Source: Symbiodinium natans
Taxonomy: Eukaryota; Sar; Dinophyceae; Suessiales; Symbiodiniaceae
NCBI GenBank assembly: GCA_905221605.1
Contig: CAJNDS010002679.1
Location: 1,053,501-1,117,500 of the forward strand
Reading direction: 5' to 3'
DNA: 64,000 bases
Shown: positions 20,229 through 30,999 of the stretch, piece by piece
Numbering within the stretch: the stretch's first letter is position 1
How the letters are laid out: every line of letters begins with the position of its first letter
Program-made: the position numbers and the translations under genes
The notes under the pieces: model-generated
What the model was told of the DNA's origin: nothing
What the model saw: only the letters and a program-made list of their open reading frames with translations
Databases searched by the model: none

Positions 20229-20430
20229 CGCAACTCGGGAGCCCTTTGCCCCTCACAGACTTGGCCAGGCGACCCAGCTGGAGCTTCTTGACCACGACCG
20301 CGCGCATGGCAGGTCGAGCTGCCGCCGCGTCAATTGCCTGGTGCACGAAGCCGAGGACTGCACCATCTTCGAGGTCATTGCAGACTTCAGCCCACGCGTC
20401 CGCGACCGCGTTCCCACCGGCGTCCCGGAT
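20229..20430 (-). CDS. N-terminal conserved piece upstream of the recombinase-like domain
   Basis: The minus strand is open in one frame with AWAEVCNDLEDGAVLGFV and AVVVKKLQLGRLAKSV, then stops and changes frame into the recombinase ORF (20228). It looks like part of the same polyprotein. No family known. Confidence 0.35.
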
Positions 20431-20854
20431 GCTTGATGATGCTCGCTAAGCGTGGTCAGCATCCTTTCATGGATGGACGTGCTCGGACCCGTGGTCTACG
20501 TCACCTTTGCCTTTGCGGCACAGCAGATTGGAGCTTCAGTTCTTGCTCCATGTTTCTGCATGTCTTGTCACGCCGCCTGCCGTTGACCGCTTCTCGGATG
20601 ACGCCCTGTTGCGCTTCTTGCTCTCTCTCCTCTCTCTTTCTTTCCAAATAGTAGGGGCAACACTCGTGCATCAACTGCGAGCTTCTTGGCCAAGCATTTG
20701 CCAAACTCAAAGGTCGCTGCTTGAGGGTTTGGAACCCCGGAGTAGAACTTGACGCGTCTTGTGCCCCTTTGTATAGTCATGTGAGTTGGGGCACCTTATT
20801 GTCCTCATTGTTTCACGTGCAAATGCATGCAAATGCTGACCGCTGGACGGTTGT

Positions 20855-21700
20855 TTGGGCGCCGCCCCCACCCGCCGAGGAGGTCGGCCTCGAGGTTGGC
20901 AGCGTGAAGCCTTTAGGGCGGTTGATGACTTTTGTCGCAGGGCCGTGCTCAGCGAGCTCGATGAGGCGTCGTTCGCGCTGCTGGAGTCGCAGTCTAGCCT
21001 GTACGTTGCTCGCGTTTTCTTTGCCCGGCCCACCTCGTCTGAGCTACAGCTTGGGTCATCGTTCTTCCGTGTTTTGCTTCTGCGCCGGTTTCGCCTGCCG
21101 CTTCCGCTAGCTGCAGCTGCTTGCAGATGCCGCCGGCATCTAGATGACCTTGGGGATCACATCGCAGCATGCCTTCGGTCTGGCATCCTCCGCTCCCGCG
21201 GCGTTGCGCTCGAGCACGCGGCAGCCCGCGTCTTTCGGCAGGCCGGGGCAACACTGTGGCAGCACGTGCTGGTCCGTGATCTCAACGTTGTGCCTGCTCG
21301 GTGTGACGAGCGTCATATCGAAGTCATCGCCAATGGCCTCCCGCTTTGGAACGGGGCGCAGGTCGCTGTCGATACCACGCTCGTCACCCCCCTCACATCC
21401 TCAGCTGAGCTTCGGCGCCTCAGGGGCAACACAGCAGGCGCTGCACTCCGTTCCGTGCCGCCCGCCGAAGCAAAGAGCGGACGTGCCCTGAGCTGGTCGG
21501 TTCGCGGCGTTGCCACCTTATCGTTCTCGGCATTGAATTCGGCGGTCGGTGGAGCGCCGAGGCAGCGTCTTTCATCCGCTTGCTCGCCCGCTGCCGTGCC
21601 CGGGCTGCGCCCCCGGCACCTTCGCAGCCAGCCTTCTTGCTTTGCCCCGTCCAACCTCGATGGGGATGCGCCGCTCCTTAGTGACATTCTTGCAGACTCG
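20855..21700 (+). mobile_element. LINE (non-LTR retrotransposon) 3' fragment: C-terminal zinc-knuckle region
   Basis: A 293-codon ORF shows the C-terminal part typical of dinoflagellate non-LTR polyproteins: FRLPLPLAAAACRCRRHLDD followed by LGDHIAACLRSG (Cys-His knuckle C.C....D..GDH...C), SRGVALEHAAARVFRQAGA, IEVIANGLPLWNGAQVAVD and DTTLVTPLT. It ends DGDAPLLSDILADSS near 21690. The reverse-transcriptase part is absent, as expected of a 5'-truncated insertion. It lies in opposite orientation to the retroelement. Confidence 0.65.
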
Positions 21701-21835
21701 TCCGAGGGTCCTCCACTTGCCAGCCGCTTGGCGTGAGTCGTCTGCCCGTCCCCACTCTCGCCTCCCGATCACCGAGGCATCTGCGATGCCACCTGCACTG
21801 GGACCGCGATGAACGTTGGCCAAAAAAAACAAAAT

Positions 21836-22360
21836 CAGGACCACTGCTGCTGCTTGCGGTGTGGGGGGTTCGTGCTTGCCGTGCGCGCAGGGCCGCTTGA
21901 GCGCGCCGTTATGCGCCGTTGAGCGGGTTTGCCGCGAGGCTGTTGCGCATGTCGCCCGCAATGTCCGCGTCGCCGACAGGAGCATCGATGTGCCAGTCGC
22001 TGACGACAGGCGTGTCGAAGTCGTTGCCAACGGCCTGTCCCTCTGGCACGGTTCGCAGCTCGCGGGTGACGCTACGCTCGATTCCCCGCTCACACGTGCG
22101 GGCGAGCCCCGGCCGCAGGCTGATGTCGAGCCGGGGCGCTCCGTCACCACAGCAGCACGGCGCAAGGGACGCGGCACGTACCCCGAACTCCTCCGCGCCC
22201 GGCGGTGCCGCCTGGTTGTCATAGGTTGGACGTGGGTGGGCGCTTTGGCACCGAAGCAGCCACCTTCCTGCGCATCCGGGCCCGCCACCAAGCCGCCACC
22301 ATCCCAGCGCGACCAGCGGCTCAGGCCAATGGGCAGCGCTCCTGGCTGTCGCGTTCGTCT
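21836..22360 (+). mobile_element. Second LINE 3' fragment, frameshifted
   Basis: Same family as the preceding fragment but diverged: ERVCREAVAHVARNVRVADR, VEVVANGLSLWHGSQLAGD and DATLDSPLTRAGEPRPQADV in one frame, then after a frame change VGGRFGTEAATFLRIRARH. It starts within about 140 bp of the end of the first fragment, so two truncated copies lie head to tail. The 114-bp inverted repeat starts 40 bp after it. Confidence 0.6.
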
Positions 22361-22402
22361 CGCTACTGGGTCTTCTTTCTAAATTGGCGGCTACTGATTT
22401 TA

Positions 22403-22516
22403 TTAACCATGCATCGTGTTTGGTAGGCATGGGTGTGCATGTAGCATTCCTTATTTGCTGCTGCATGCCATTTTGGTTCGACTTTGGCCCAAAACGGCAG
22501 GCAGCTGTTGATTTTG
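22403..22516 (-). repeat. 114-bp inverted repeat, right copy
   Basis: Reverse complement of 12661-12774, about 94% identical without gaps. It immediately follows the LINE block. The pair encloses 9.6 kb containing the retroelement, one 170-bp repeat copy and both LINE fragments. Confidence 0.85.
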
Positions 22517-22519
22517 GGA

Positions 22520-23540
22520 GTGGGAGTGACCCAAAATTCTGTGAGAGCGACTCGCTTAACTGAAAGAGTCTCGGTATTTTTTCTGGCAGGAGTGACCTGT
22601 TTGGGGCATGGAACATGAAGCTCCGCATACAGTCTGCGCCTTTCACACAGCTTGCCAGGTACTTCACCCGGCAGCGGCCGCGGAGTTTCGGCGCCTCATG
22701 CGCGAGAGAGCCTCGAGGGGTGACCTCCGGGATGCAGCTTTCTTGTGGGCGTCAGCTGTGGAAATCCAGCATTGCCCGCCTTTGGACACCGATGTTCCCC
22801 GCGTCCCCATGAGTCCCCGAGCTTCCAGGTTTGTTGCCGCCCGTCCGTCAAGTGCCGTGCACGAGCATTCCTTGTGCTCGTTGTGATTGCAGCCGTGGAG
22901 GGTTCCAATTCCCATACGTTGCAGTCGGGTTCAATGCGGGCGTGGTGGTGCAAGATGGCCGGTCCTGTGCCTGCAATCGGGGCTTTTGGTGGAGGACATC
23001 TTGCCCCCCAATGCGGCCAAGCTTATCAAAGTTCTTCAACCCTCGGGGATCGACCCCGCACGACCTGAGACCCCTGCTGGGAGCCTGTTGCCAGCCGAGA
23101 AAAAGGCCGAGCCAATGAGATGGCAAGGAGCGGGAGGTCTTTATGGCATTGGCTCGGTGCAGTCGAGGCCGGATACTCGCCGCTCTTCAGTTCATGTGCC
23201 TCATGTGGTTTGCCAGCCCCTTTCTTGTGCAGGCGTTGTCAAGCTGTTGTCTGCAGGGACTGTATCGTCGAATGCCGGCGTTGCTCGCAGTAAGTCGGAA
23301 GTAGCAGGCGCAGCCCTGGCAGGTATGCTCTCCAAGCGACCCCTCCGCCCAGGGAGAGACCCTGGGAGAGCCGGAGGCTGAGACGGTGGTTGCGAGTCCA
23401 TATCTGGAAAGCGTACCATCATGAGTCTTTTAAAATGGGCAATTAACCTTCCGGAATCCCCCTGTCGCACCTTGAGACCCGAACTCTTTTTTTTTTTAAA
23501 TATCTTGGTCTAACCGCTGGATCATTTGGACAACACGGTA
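22520..23540. other. No recognisable gene
   Basis: ORFs of up to 164 codons (22887-23381 plus) have no motif I can name. A T9 run near 23490 and short ORFs follow. Confidence 0.3.
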
Positions 23541-23546
23541 TAGCCA

Positions 23547-23756
23547 TTAAGAACCCACCCTCGAAACCGTGTAACACGTTGGAATCATGAGCCAGGAAAC
23601 TAGACGGCAGGAGAACGCAGTATAAGCCCCAATACTAATACCCTCCTCATCATCAAACCAGACGCGGAGATGCTCATTGGTGGTGCCACTGGGCCGAGCT
23701 GCAGAACTGCGGCGCGCGGTCTGGAGACAAGCGACGAAGGCCTGCTGCCTACTCAA
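23547..23756 (-). mobile_element. Reverse-transcriptase scrap (LINE finger region)
   Basis: Encodes ARRSSAARPSGTTNEHLRVW then DDEEG. The ..ar....GPSG.TnEHLR...dDee pattern is the N-terminal RT region of dinoflagellate non-LTR elements. Only about 50 residues remain. Confidence 0.5.
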
Positions 23757-23979
23757 AGCTCTGCAGCGCGGGAGGAGCTAGTGGTCGTGGGCGTGGAGAT
23801 CGGAGGGCGCTGGAATAGCGAAGGCAGAAAGCCTGCCCCCAGCGGCGTATTGTAGCACGGCGGGACAGCCACCATGCAGGTGGAAAAGAGGCGCTGAGAG
23901 GCTGGACAAGTGGATTTGGTGGCCGTGGGGCGGTGTGTATCTGACCGGCGGAGCCACGAGAAACGAGCAAGCCTTCATG

Positions 23980-24222
23980 TCAGTCAAAGAGAGCCTGCAA
24001 GTGCCCGGAAACGAATTCCGGCTCCCCGCGAGGGGTACCGAGATGAACGAGTCCTCGCGCAGAAGGCTCCACTGGGACCACGAGGCTGCGGACGGTCGTA
24101 AACAGGCCTGTGAGGAGGAAGAAAAAACGGGCGAGGTGGTGCTCAAAGCGACGAACAAGATGCAACACACGCGGTGATGCAAGAAGGGTGTCGTCATCAA
24201 GGTACGACACGGAACTCGACAC
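23980..24222 (-). mobile_element. Reverse-transcriptase scrap with YLDD
   Basis: Encodes SYLDDDTLLAS, VRRFEHHLARFF, SLVVPVEPSARGLVHLGTPR and then EFVSGH. YLDD is RT motif C; the following S...P......LG... is motif D/thumb of DIRS/gypsy-type RTs. It lies upstream of the GPSG-like scrap at 23.6 kb in minus-strand sense, the wrong order for one RT, so two different elements are present. Confidence 0.4.
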
Positions 24223-24249
24223 AGAAGCCCACCTCGTCCAGGCACGCTA

Positions 24250-26690
24250 GCTAGCGCTGATTCCCTTCCGCGTCATGCGCGTGTCCACCAAGCGAGTGCG
24301 GCGGCTCGGGGTTCTGCTCGGGGTGAGGCGCGGAGGGCTCACACTACGACTCGCTGCCCTCCGGCTGCCTCTTCGTCTCTGCGTGCCGCGAAAACGCTCG
24401 GGGGCGTTGGCCTCTGCAACCACAGGCGCTGGCTCAGGTGCTGGGCGCACACGGTCGGCGTGGACAAGCGAATGCCGCCATAACACTCCATGAGAGCTAC
24501 CTGCACGGGAGCCAGCACATAACCGTCGGGCTCGCGGAGTTGGCGGGCGGCCCAGCCAACGTGGACTATTTAAAGCCACGTACTGGTGTGCTCCTGGATG
24601 ACATACTGTTATTTGCGTTCGGCAGAGCATGGTATGCACATGCTTCGTTCGCTTCCCGCAGGTTTGAAGCGCGTGAGTTTGGTTTTGACGGCCTCCGCAA
24701 CAGAGCACAACGCAATCGCAGCCACCGAAAGAGTTGTGACAGCATCAACACACACGCATTGAAGTACCTTCGGGGGATATGTCGCACAAATGGTTGGGGC
24801 GTTGTTTGTCCGCAAATGGCCATAACGTGTGTTTCGCAGCTGGTCATCGAAAAAAATTCAGTACGTAAGTCAGTCCTGCATGCGCGTAGGCGGTCTTTTG
24901 GAGGAGCAGGCCAAAATGTAATTTTCAGATTCATTTGAACAAACTTGATGTGATGTGGTGTGGCATCGGCTTCTACGAACAATGGCTGGCCCGCCACCGG
25001 ACATGGAATCGTCCGTGGCGTGATATCCTTGACGATTGCACCAAAGGGTGGTCAGCATTATCGAACGCGTTCATTTGCAAACCTGGTCGTTCCGCACACT
25101 GAATCAAGCCTGGCATGTAGCACCACATGTGATGTCGCTATCCGATACCCGTTTGGTCAAGCGTGCACTTCGCTGCAATCTTGGAGCACGCAGGTGTGCA
25201 GGCCGTGCACAGCAACACTGGGACGATAAGCTCTGATTTCATTTTGCCAATGGACCGGCCACACTGATTGGATGGCAATGAAGGATTGGAAAGTTCTGAT
25301 GCCTCAATTCGTAATGTGAGAGAGAGATATGACAGTAGCGCAGGCGTTTCGACTTTGCGATGTTGTGTTTCAAAGGGGCCGCCGTCGGGCTTGCAGGCTG
25401 ACCTGTCCTGACCTGGTGTGCTTCTGCATTTCGCCGATAAGGGCGCCCCGCGACAGCCGCAGGCACCTGTGCCGCCGCCGTCGCCAGCAAAGCGTCCCCG
25501 GCACGACGTGAACTTGGTGCCAGCGCGGGTGCCTCTCGTGCGCTAGGCACGTCCGCTCCGGGACATCCGAGGGTGCAAAGGCTGCGCCCGCGTGCGACGG
25601 CTGCCAGCGCAGCTGACCTCCAAAGCGATTTCACATGTCGCCGGCCCTCTCAGGCACGGGGAGCTCATGAAGCCGAACGTTGCGGGGCGCAACCAGGGCA
25701 CACCCATGCAGGCAGCCACGCCGCTATGCCGGCGTCATGCCGGACCGGCACTGGCGCCCATTGCATTTCGGGGTGCGGCAACCTGACGCCGGCGTCCCAT
25801 GGCCGAGCACAACGCTGTGACGCCTGGAGGCGGCCGCGGCTTGGGCACATCATTGGATGTGAAAGTGCGGACCGCGTAGTCGGACCGCGTCTGCTTCTCC
25901 GGAAAGACGAGGCGGCATCCTGACGCCCTCGCGTTGACACCCGTCGCGCAACTCCGCGTCGTGCCGGGCTATCCTCCCTACTGGCATGCGGGGCAGCGAC
26001 AAGGGGCACAGCAGGTCAGATGGGCGTGACATAGGAAGCTCGGTGGGAGAGCTGTTCGCATGCTGGAGGACGGCCTCGGGCAGTGGGGCGTAAGACTGGC
26101 GTAAGGCGCAGGCGCCCGCCGCTCGGGGTGGCGGAGCTCGCCGAGCGTGCCTTCCGATCGGGCGCAAGCGGTGCAGCAGATGCAGCAGTGAGCGTGCGGG
26201 CCGCGGCCGAGAGACTGTTTCCGCGGGGTCGGCTCGCAGCGGGCTGGATGCGCTGGGGCGTGGACTGGCGCCACCGTAAGGTCGAGGTCGGGCCTTCCAT
26301 ATGCAGCTGTGGTCGCCCAACTTGCGTCAATTCTTGCGTGTCCTTCGCACAAAGTCATCCCGTGACAAGCAGAGGAAACGAGTCAAGCGAGACCAACGCG
26401 TCAGATGCATGGTTCGGCACAACAAGTGCATCAGGGGTGCATCACTTGCACACATCAACGATGCTTGCTCTGGTGAACCAGGTGTTGGAAAACATTCTGC
26501 GCACACCGCAAATTGGCAACCCTCAGCACAATGGTGGTTAGGAACCCCACGGGCCATCTTTGTGCCAAAAGACCAGAGGGGAATGTGTGGTCCCTTCAAG
26601 ATCTACTCGCGGTGTGCTGCTACCGGAACCTCTGCGCACCATTGGTGTGCGTGGCAACTCGCGCGGCATAGGGATCTTGAGGGCCGTCGA
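24250..26690. other. GC-rich accessory stretch, no recognisable gene
   Basis: Many overlapping ORFs of 60-160 codons. The minus strand near 24250-24400 encodes an arginine/serine-rich RS-like stretch, and 25.4-26.3 kb is very GC-rich on both strands. No domain was recognised. Confidence 0.35.
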
Positions 26691-26701
26691 TTTGACGTTC
26701 G

Positions 26702-26741
26702 GGCCGGGAGTCTCCAGGGCTGGCCGGGAGTCTCCAGGGCT
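26702..26741. repeat. 20-bp perfect tandem duplication
   Basis: The unit GGCCGGGAGTCTCCAGGGCT occurs twice without mismatch, directly adjacent. Confidence 0.95.
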
Positions 26742-26789
26742 GTGTTTTGAGCCCGCGCTTCTTCTGTTTCTTGGGTTTGTCTTGCAAGG

Positions 26790-26860
26790 TCGTCTCGATG
26801 CACTCACTGATCTACGGTTTGCAGATGACATTTTTCGAGATGGCTGCATGTGGGGGTCAC
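26790..26860 (+). mobile_element. Reverse-transcriptase scrap with FADD
   Basis: Encodes ALTDLRFADDIF; LRFADDI is RT motif C of non-LTR elements. The flanks quickly lose similarity. Short, but the motif is specific. Confidence 0.4.
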
Positions 26861-26949
26861 ATATCACAACAAAGTGCCTTGCCGAGCGGGGTGGCCCGGC
26901 ACGATGCATGGATGGATGGTAATCAATCCAAAAGGTGAGAGATGTAAGA

Positions 26950-28689
26950 CATAGGCCTTGGGCTTCCCTACCATGGTACGATGCTCCCCAACCCCCCCCC
27001 CCCCCGCTTTAGCTCAATACGTATTGAAAACGCCATTGAGTTATGTATATATCTTGCATTAATAAATTATACGGCTTAAAAAGTACACGACTGGTTAACC
27101 GTGTAAGGCTGGCCACCGGATACTTTCATTGACTTAAGTGAACCGACTTAACATTTGAACTTACGCGAACTAGTGAAAAACCCAAGTGTGATTCTATCGT
27201 TTCTAGTCAAGTTTTTTCTGAATAGGTTTCTAGTTAGAGGCCATTTGCTAGAAGTTGCCGTTTAAATACAGCTATACAAATAGTTTGCAAAACAATTGTG
27301 AATTGAAGTTCATCTTGCCTCACCGTTAGAGCAAGTCACAGTTGAATCGCTTTTTGAGTAAGTTGCAGCTTCAAAAGCTTAAGTTGAAAAAGTGACCCGC
27401 TAGATATGTATGCGGGCTAAAGCTAACTTACGTAACCAGTCTTACCCCAAAAATGAGACGCATGATGACATTGCCCTAACATGCAGTATTTAGGTAAACG
27501 ACCATGTTACTAATTCAGCATTTGCCAACAAACGAACACAACAGACTCCTCCTGCTTAAATTTCTCGCCGCAACCTACAAAAACCCGGCAGTTCCTTTCG
27601 TGCATTCATACATTATCAGTGTCCTTACCTCGATTTAGTCTTGCTGCTGTTTGTTCCTACAACACACCTAAGAGCTATGTCTTCATGCCGGCTAGCACTA
27701 TCTTCAAGAAAGGCAACAGGGAGAAGTTGAGTTCTTTTAAAAATCAGCTTCAAGATGCGCAGCGAATCCTCCATGAACATAGCACAAGCACCAACGGCCG
27801 CAGCCGGTAGTGCAAAGCATGGTATTTACGGTAGAAGCGAAGGTTAGGTAGGTCCTGGCGCGGGGGTGTAGAACTAACTATATCTACACATACATGTGTG
27901 TGTGTCTCGGATATGGGGATGGGCTATGAGGAAATGGTATTTTAAAACAAATATAGGCATATATTTGACTAGACGTTTGTAGATGTGCAACACAAAGACA
28001 ATCAACAAAAACCGCTTTAAAACAAAAAGCTAACAACACAGGCCCCGCTGCGCCCCGCTCTCGAGTGTTAAACTATGTGTATATATCTGTATATATATAT
28101 ATGTATAAATATGTACATATACATATATTTACGTGTATATATATATATGTACGCAGGACCTTTAGGGCCTATTTGACAGAATCTTTGTTGGCGTAAATAT
28201 TGAGAAGCATTCACATTTTGCAAACTTTCTGCAAATTAAAGGGAGGCCGAAGTCTGAACCCTTGAGATTCTTCAAGTTTCCATGTTTAAAATAGTTCTGC
28301 AACATTTCAGATTTTACAATGATTTCAAGTGTTTCAAAAATATTTAATGGACCTCTTTGGCGCACCTGTGTTGCCAGGGAGGCCGAGAAAGAATTGACAT
28401 TTTTGAAAAGTCGAGAGCTTTTGAAATCTTCGACTTTTTTCAACAGTATAGCTTTTCAAGAAAGATCCATCTTTGGCTGGTCTGGGTTCCCGTGCAGGCA
28501 AAACTGTTTTATTGTTGTTGAAAGTTTCGAAGATTGAAAGAGCATTGTTCACACCTAGATTAGATGACAATCTGGAGTTGCACTTGTTGTTTGGTATTTC
28601 GGAACAAAGAAACCGTGGCTATTTAATTTTTGCGGTCTACAGGGCTCCGGCCGAACCACCAACAAAAACCAAGCAAGCCAAAGCATGCC
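26950..28689. other. AT-rich island
   Basis: Base composition changes abruptly from GC-rich (about 25.4-26.9 kb) to AT-rich here, after a C14 run at 26992-27005. It holds only short ORFs (for example 27619-27810 plus, and 28162-28443 minus, both Lys/Ser/Phe-rich) and TA microsatellites at 28078-28150. I looked for organelle genes and recognised none. Confidence 0.5.
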
Positions 28690-28730
28690 TTAGGGTTTAG
28701 GGTTTAGAGTTTAGGATGTAGGGTTTAGGT
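28690..28730 (+). repeat. Short telomere-like tract
   Basis: Five or six TTTAGGG-type units with variants, at the right edge of the AT-rich island. Confidence 0.7.
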
Positions 28731-28734
28731 GTGA

Positions 28735-30540
28735 AAGACACATCAATTTCTGAGAGCCCTAGGCCAGTCACGATGCATGCACAACGGGGAGCAGCGAGAC
28801 GCAGACGAACCGGTGGCTCCAGAGTGCTGTTTCTACCGTCGTCTAGAAGCAAGAGGCACATTTACATTGCAAAGCTGAGGGCCAAGTCGGCCAGGACGTT
28901 CTTGAGCCAAGCACGCTGAACTGGAGGCAAAGGCACGCATGCCTGCCCAGCACACGTGGCATCACGTGGGTCGCCATGCAGGAGGCGGAGGCAGCTCGGT
29001 CAATGCTCCGGGCGAGGAATCGGATGCAAGGTGGTGGCCCTTGGAACTTCAGTGGCCACCGACCTCGATGGCGAAGACGAGGCCAGGGGCAACAGGCAGA
29101 GCTCAGGTCGGAGACGTGGCCATCATCGACCACCATCCCACAAGTCCAAGCCGTTTACAAATGATTTCGAGGCGCCTCTCATGCTAGTGTTCAACATCGA
29201 CGTTGAGGTCGCGCTCAACGACACTCGCTGCAACGATGGCGCGGCAGCTGCGCGATGCTGAGTGCTCGAGTGGCCCGCACAGGGGGTCGAGGTCTTGAAG
29301 CTGCTGGCGGCCAGGGGAGGCGCGGGCAGGGTCCCAACAGGCTCCCGAAACATCTTTTGTACAAGATCGTGTGAAGTAAGCACCGTACTCGAAACTCGCG
29401 CGTCGTCTCAGAGCAATGTTTAGTTGAAAAGCGTAGCACTGCGTATGCGCCTGGTCAATCTAGCGAAGGCTGCTGATAGAACTGGCACTGGAGGGCGGGG
29501 TTCTTTTTCTGGGAATCTGGAGGTGGAGCAAAACCACGTCACGGCGTTGGTACTACTCGCGTTCAATTCTGTTTCCAGCACATGCGAGGTACAGTCACAG
29601 TCAGAGTCAGGAGCCTCTTTTTCCGGCCGCCATTTGTTTGGCAAGTGCAGATTCAGGAATCCCACGAATCGCCCCGGGTGGACTCCGCAGCCGCGCGTCA
29701 CCCCCAAGTCCGGCTGGATCACTGTCGGCGCGGCCACGTCGCCTAAGGAGCGTCTCGTTCCAGATTGCTGCATGCAGGCTCGGCATTTGCCTGCTTTGCT
29801 CTGTTTCCGAGTGGACCTTTTCTTGGGTTACCCTCGCCGCCGTTTCCCGTCCTAGGATACAAGCTCCGCTCTCTCGGCCCTACGCCCCTCTTGCCTACAC
29901 CATGAATCCAGCGAGGACTCGGGCCTCAGGGCCTCTCTGCCGCGTTCCCCTAGGCATCAGCCCCAAAGAACCCAACAAACATGAGGGACCTGCCAGGTGA
30001 ACAAACCTTCGGTGGCCCGAAGTGCCCTTAACTTAAGGACAGAGAGCGTGTTTTTTTCCGATATGCATTTAGCAAAGCGGGTTCTTTGTACAGGTCAACT
30101 CTTCGTAGCCGGAATAGCAGGTCGCTGTCTGCTCTGGTCTTGGTTTTACTTGCTGCCCGCAGCTCCCTGCATCCGAGCGACCTTCTCCCCTGTGGGGAGC
30201 GTCGAGTTGTGGTGAGACGGTTAACTGAGATGACTTCTAGTGAGACCGTGGCCGGGGTAATGCCCAGCCTACATGCACTGCACACTGTCGCAGGGTGGGA
30301 GAGTGTGTGTGCTTACGGGCTGTGCTGCATTGCGTTGGGTTTTGTGGGTATGGGAACAACACGCACACGGAATGGGCCCATCACGGAGCGGCACGGTACG
30401 GTGCCACGGCGAACCTGAGCACCCGAACGGTTCACTCTGAAAGTGCTCCGAAAATCTTCTCCCAAGATGCTATGACACTTTGAGGACTTGGGTACTATCA
30501 ATTAAGGACTGTGAGTATAAAGGTGAACATCCCAACTGAG
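28735..30540. other. No recognisable gene
   Basis: Overlapping short ORFs on both strands (longest 29424-29855 plus, 143 codons). No motif and no clear exon pair. Confidence 0.35.
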
Positions 30541-30545
30541 GACCT

Positions 30546-30981
30546 TCAGAGGACCTTCCGAGGACCTTGCAGGCGCTGCTTCCAGTGCTGGAACTCGTCG
30601 TCGTCCAGCTCCGCACCATCCTGATCGTACGCGCGAGGCTGGTTCTCTTCCAGGAGCACCCTTTTGTTCACCTCCTTTTTACTTACTTGGAGGTTCAGGG
30701 TACGTATAACCCCAATTCGAACTGCACTTACAAACCCCCTAAGTCTCACCTACTTAAACAGTGCCCTTCGTACTGCATTTCACATCTCATGGCTCCTGTC
30801 GTACGATCAGCTGCCCACTGTCATCCTCCTCCTGGACAGCATTCGTCAACGTCCGCGACTTTGTGTTCCAACTGAGGGTACGGTCACCCTGCTGGCAGTA
30901 TCCCGGCTCCTCCTCCGCCAGGTCGGGCTCATGCACCGGCCGCGCATGCCGCGCCTTCTTTGCCAGGCGCCGTGCCAGAAC
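30546..30981 (-). CDS. 3' part of an unknown gene, two exons
   Basis: Exon 30981-30888 follows a strong acceptor (GCTGTTTGTTCAG) and encodes VLARRLAKKARHARPV then HEPDLAEEEPGYCQQ. A second exon from about 30674 to the stop at 30546 encodes EVNKRVLLEENQPRAYDQDG then AELDDDEFQHWKQRL. The charged composition and acceptor suggest real coding sequence; function unknown. The reading phase of the proposed junction does not agree with the chosen frame of exon 2, so either the donor or the frame is wrong. A dispersed repeat (30685-30731) lies in the intron. Confidence 0.4.
30685..30731. repeat. Dispersed repeat, copy 2 (ACTTGGAGGTTCA...)
   Basis: ACTTGGAGGTTCAGGGTAC, then a GTATAACC..AATT core, then ACTGCACTTAC. 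A diverged copy of 11475-11526, here in a presumed intron. Confidence 0.5.
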
Positions 30982-30999
30982 CTGAACAAACAGCAAGAC

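Larger units (their letters stand above)
13049..20430 (-). mobile_element. Degenerate composite retroelement, DIRS-like (RT/RNase H plus tyrosine-recombinase-like)
   Basis: Minus-strand coding pieces occur in this order 5' to 3': unknown N-terminal domain, tyrosine-recombinase-like domain, basic linker, phosphatase-like piece, Gag-like block, methyltransferase-like domain, DUF4326-like piece, reverse transcriptase, RNase H. I see no integrase and no long terminal repeats. Reverse transcriptase plus RNase H with a tyrosine-recombinase-like domain and a methyltransferase-like domain is the DIRS-type toolkit, although here the recombinase lies upstream. Frameshifts interrupt most parts, so this copy is dead or needs heavy recoding. 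The boundaries are the limits of recognisable coding sequence, not proven ends. Confidence 0.65.

Noticed and set aside
13049-20430. Ordinary LTR retrotransposon
   Set aside because: No long terminal repeats or integrase seen; a tyrosine-recombinase-like domain is present instead.
20855-21736. Independent cellular gene of 293 codons
   Set aside because: The Cys-His knuckle and following conserved block are typical of non-LTR retrotransposon C-termini, and a second decayed copy follows.
26950-28689. Mitochondrial or plastid gene insertion
   Set aside because: No cytochrome or rRNA motif recognised in any frame; only composition suggests it.
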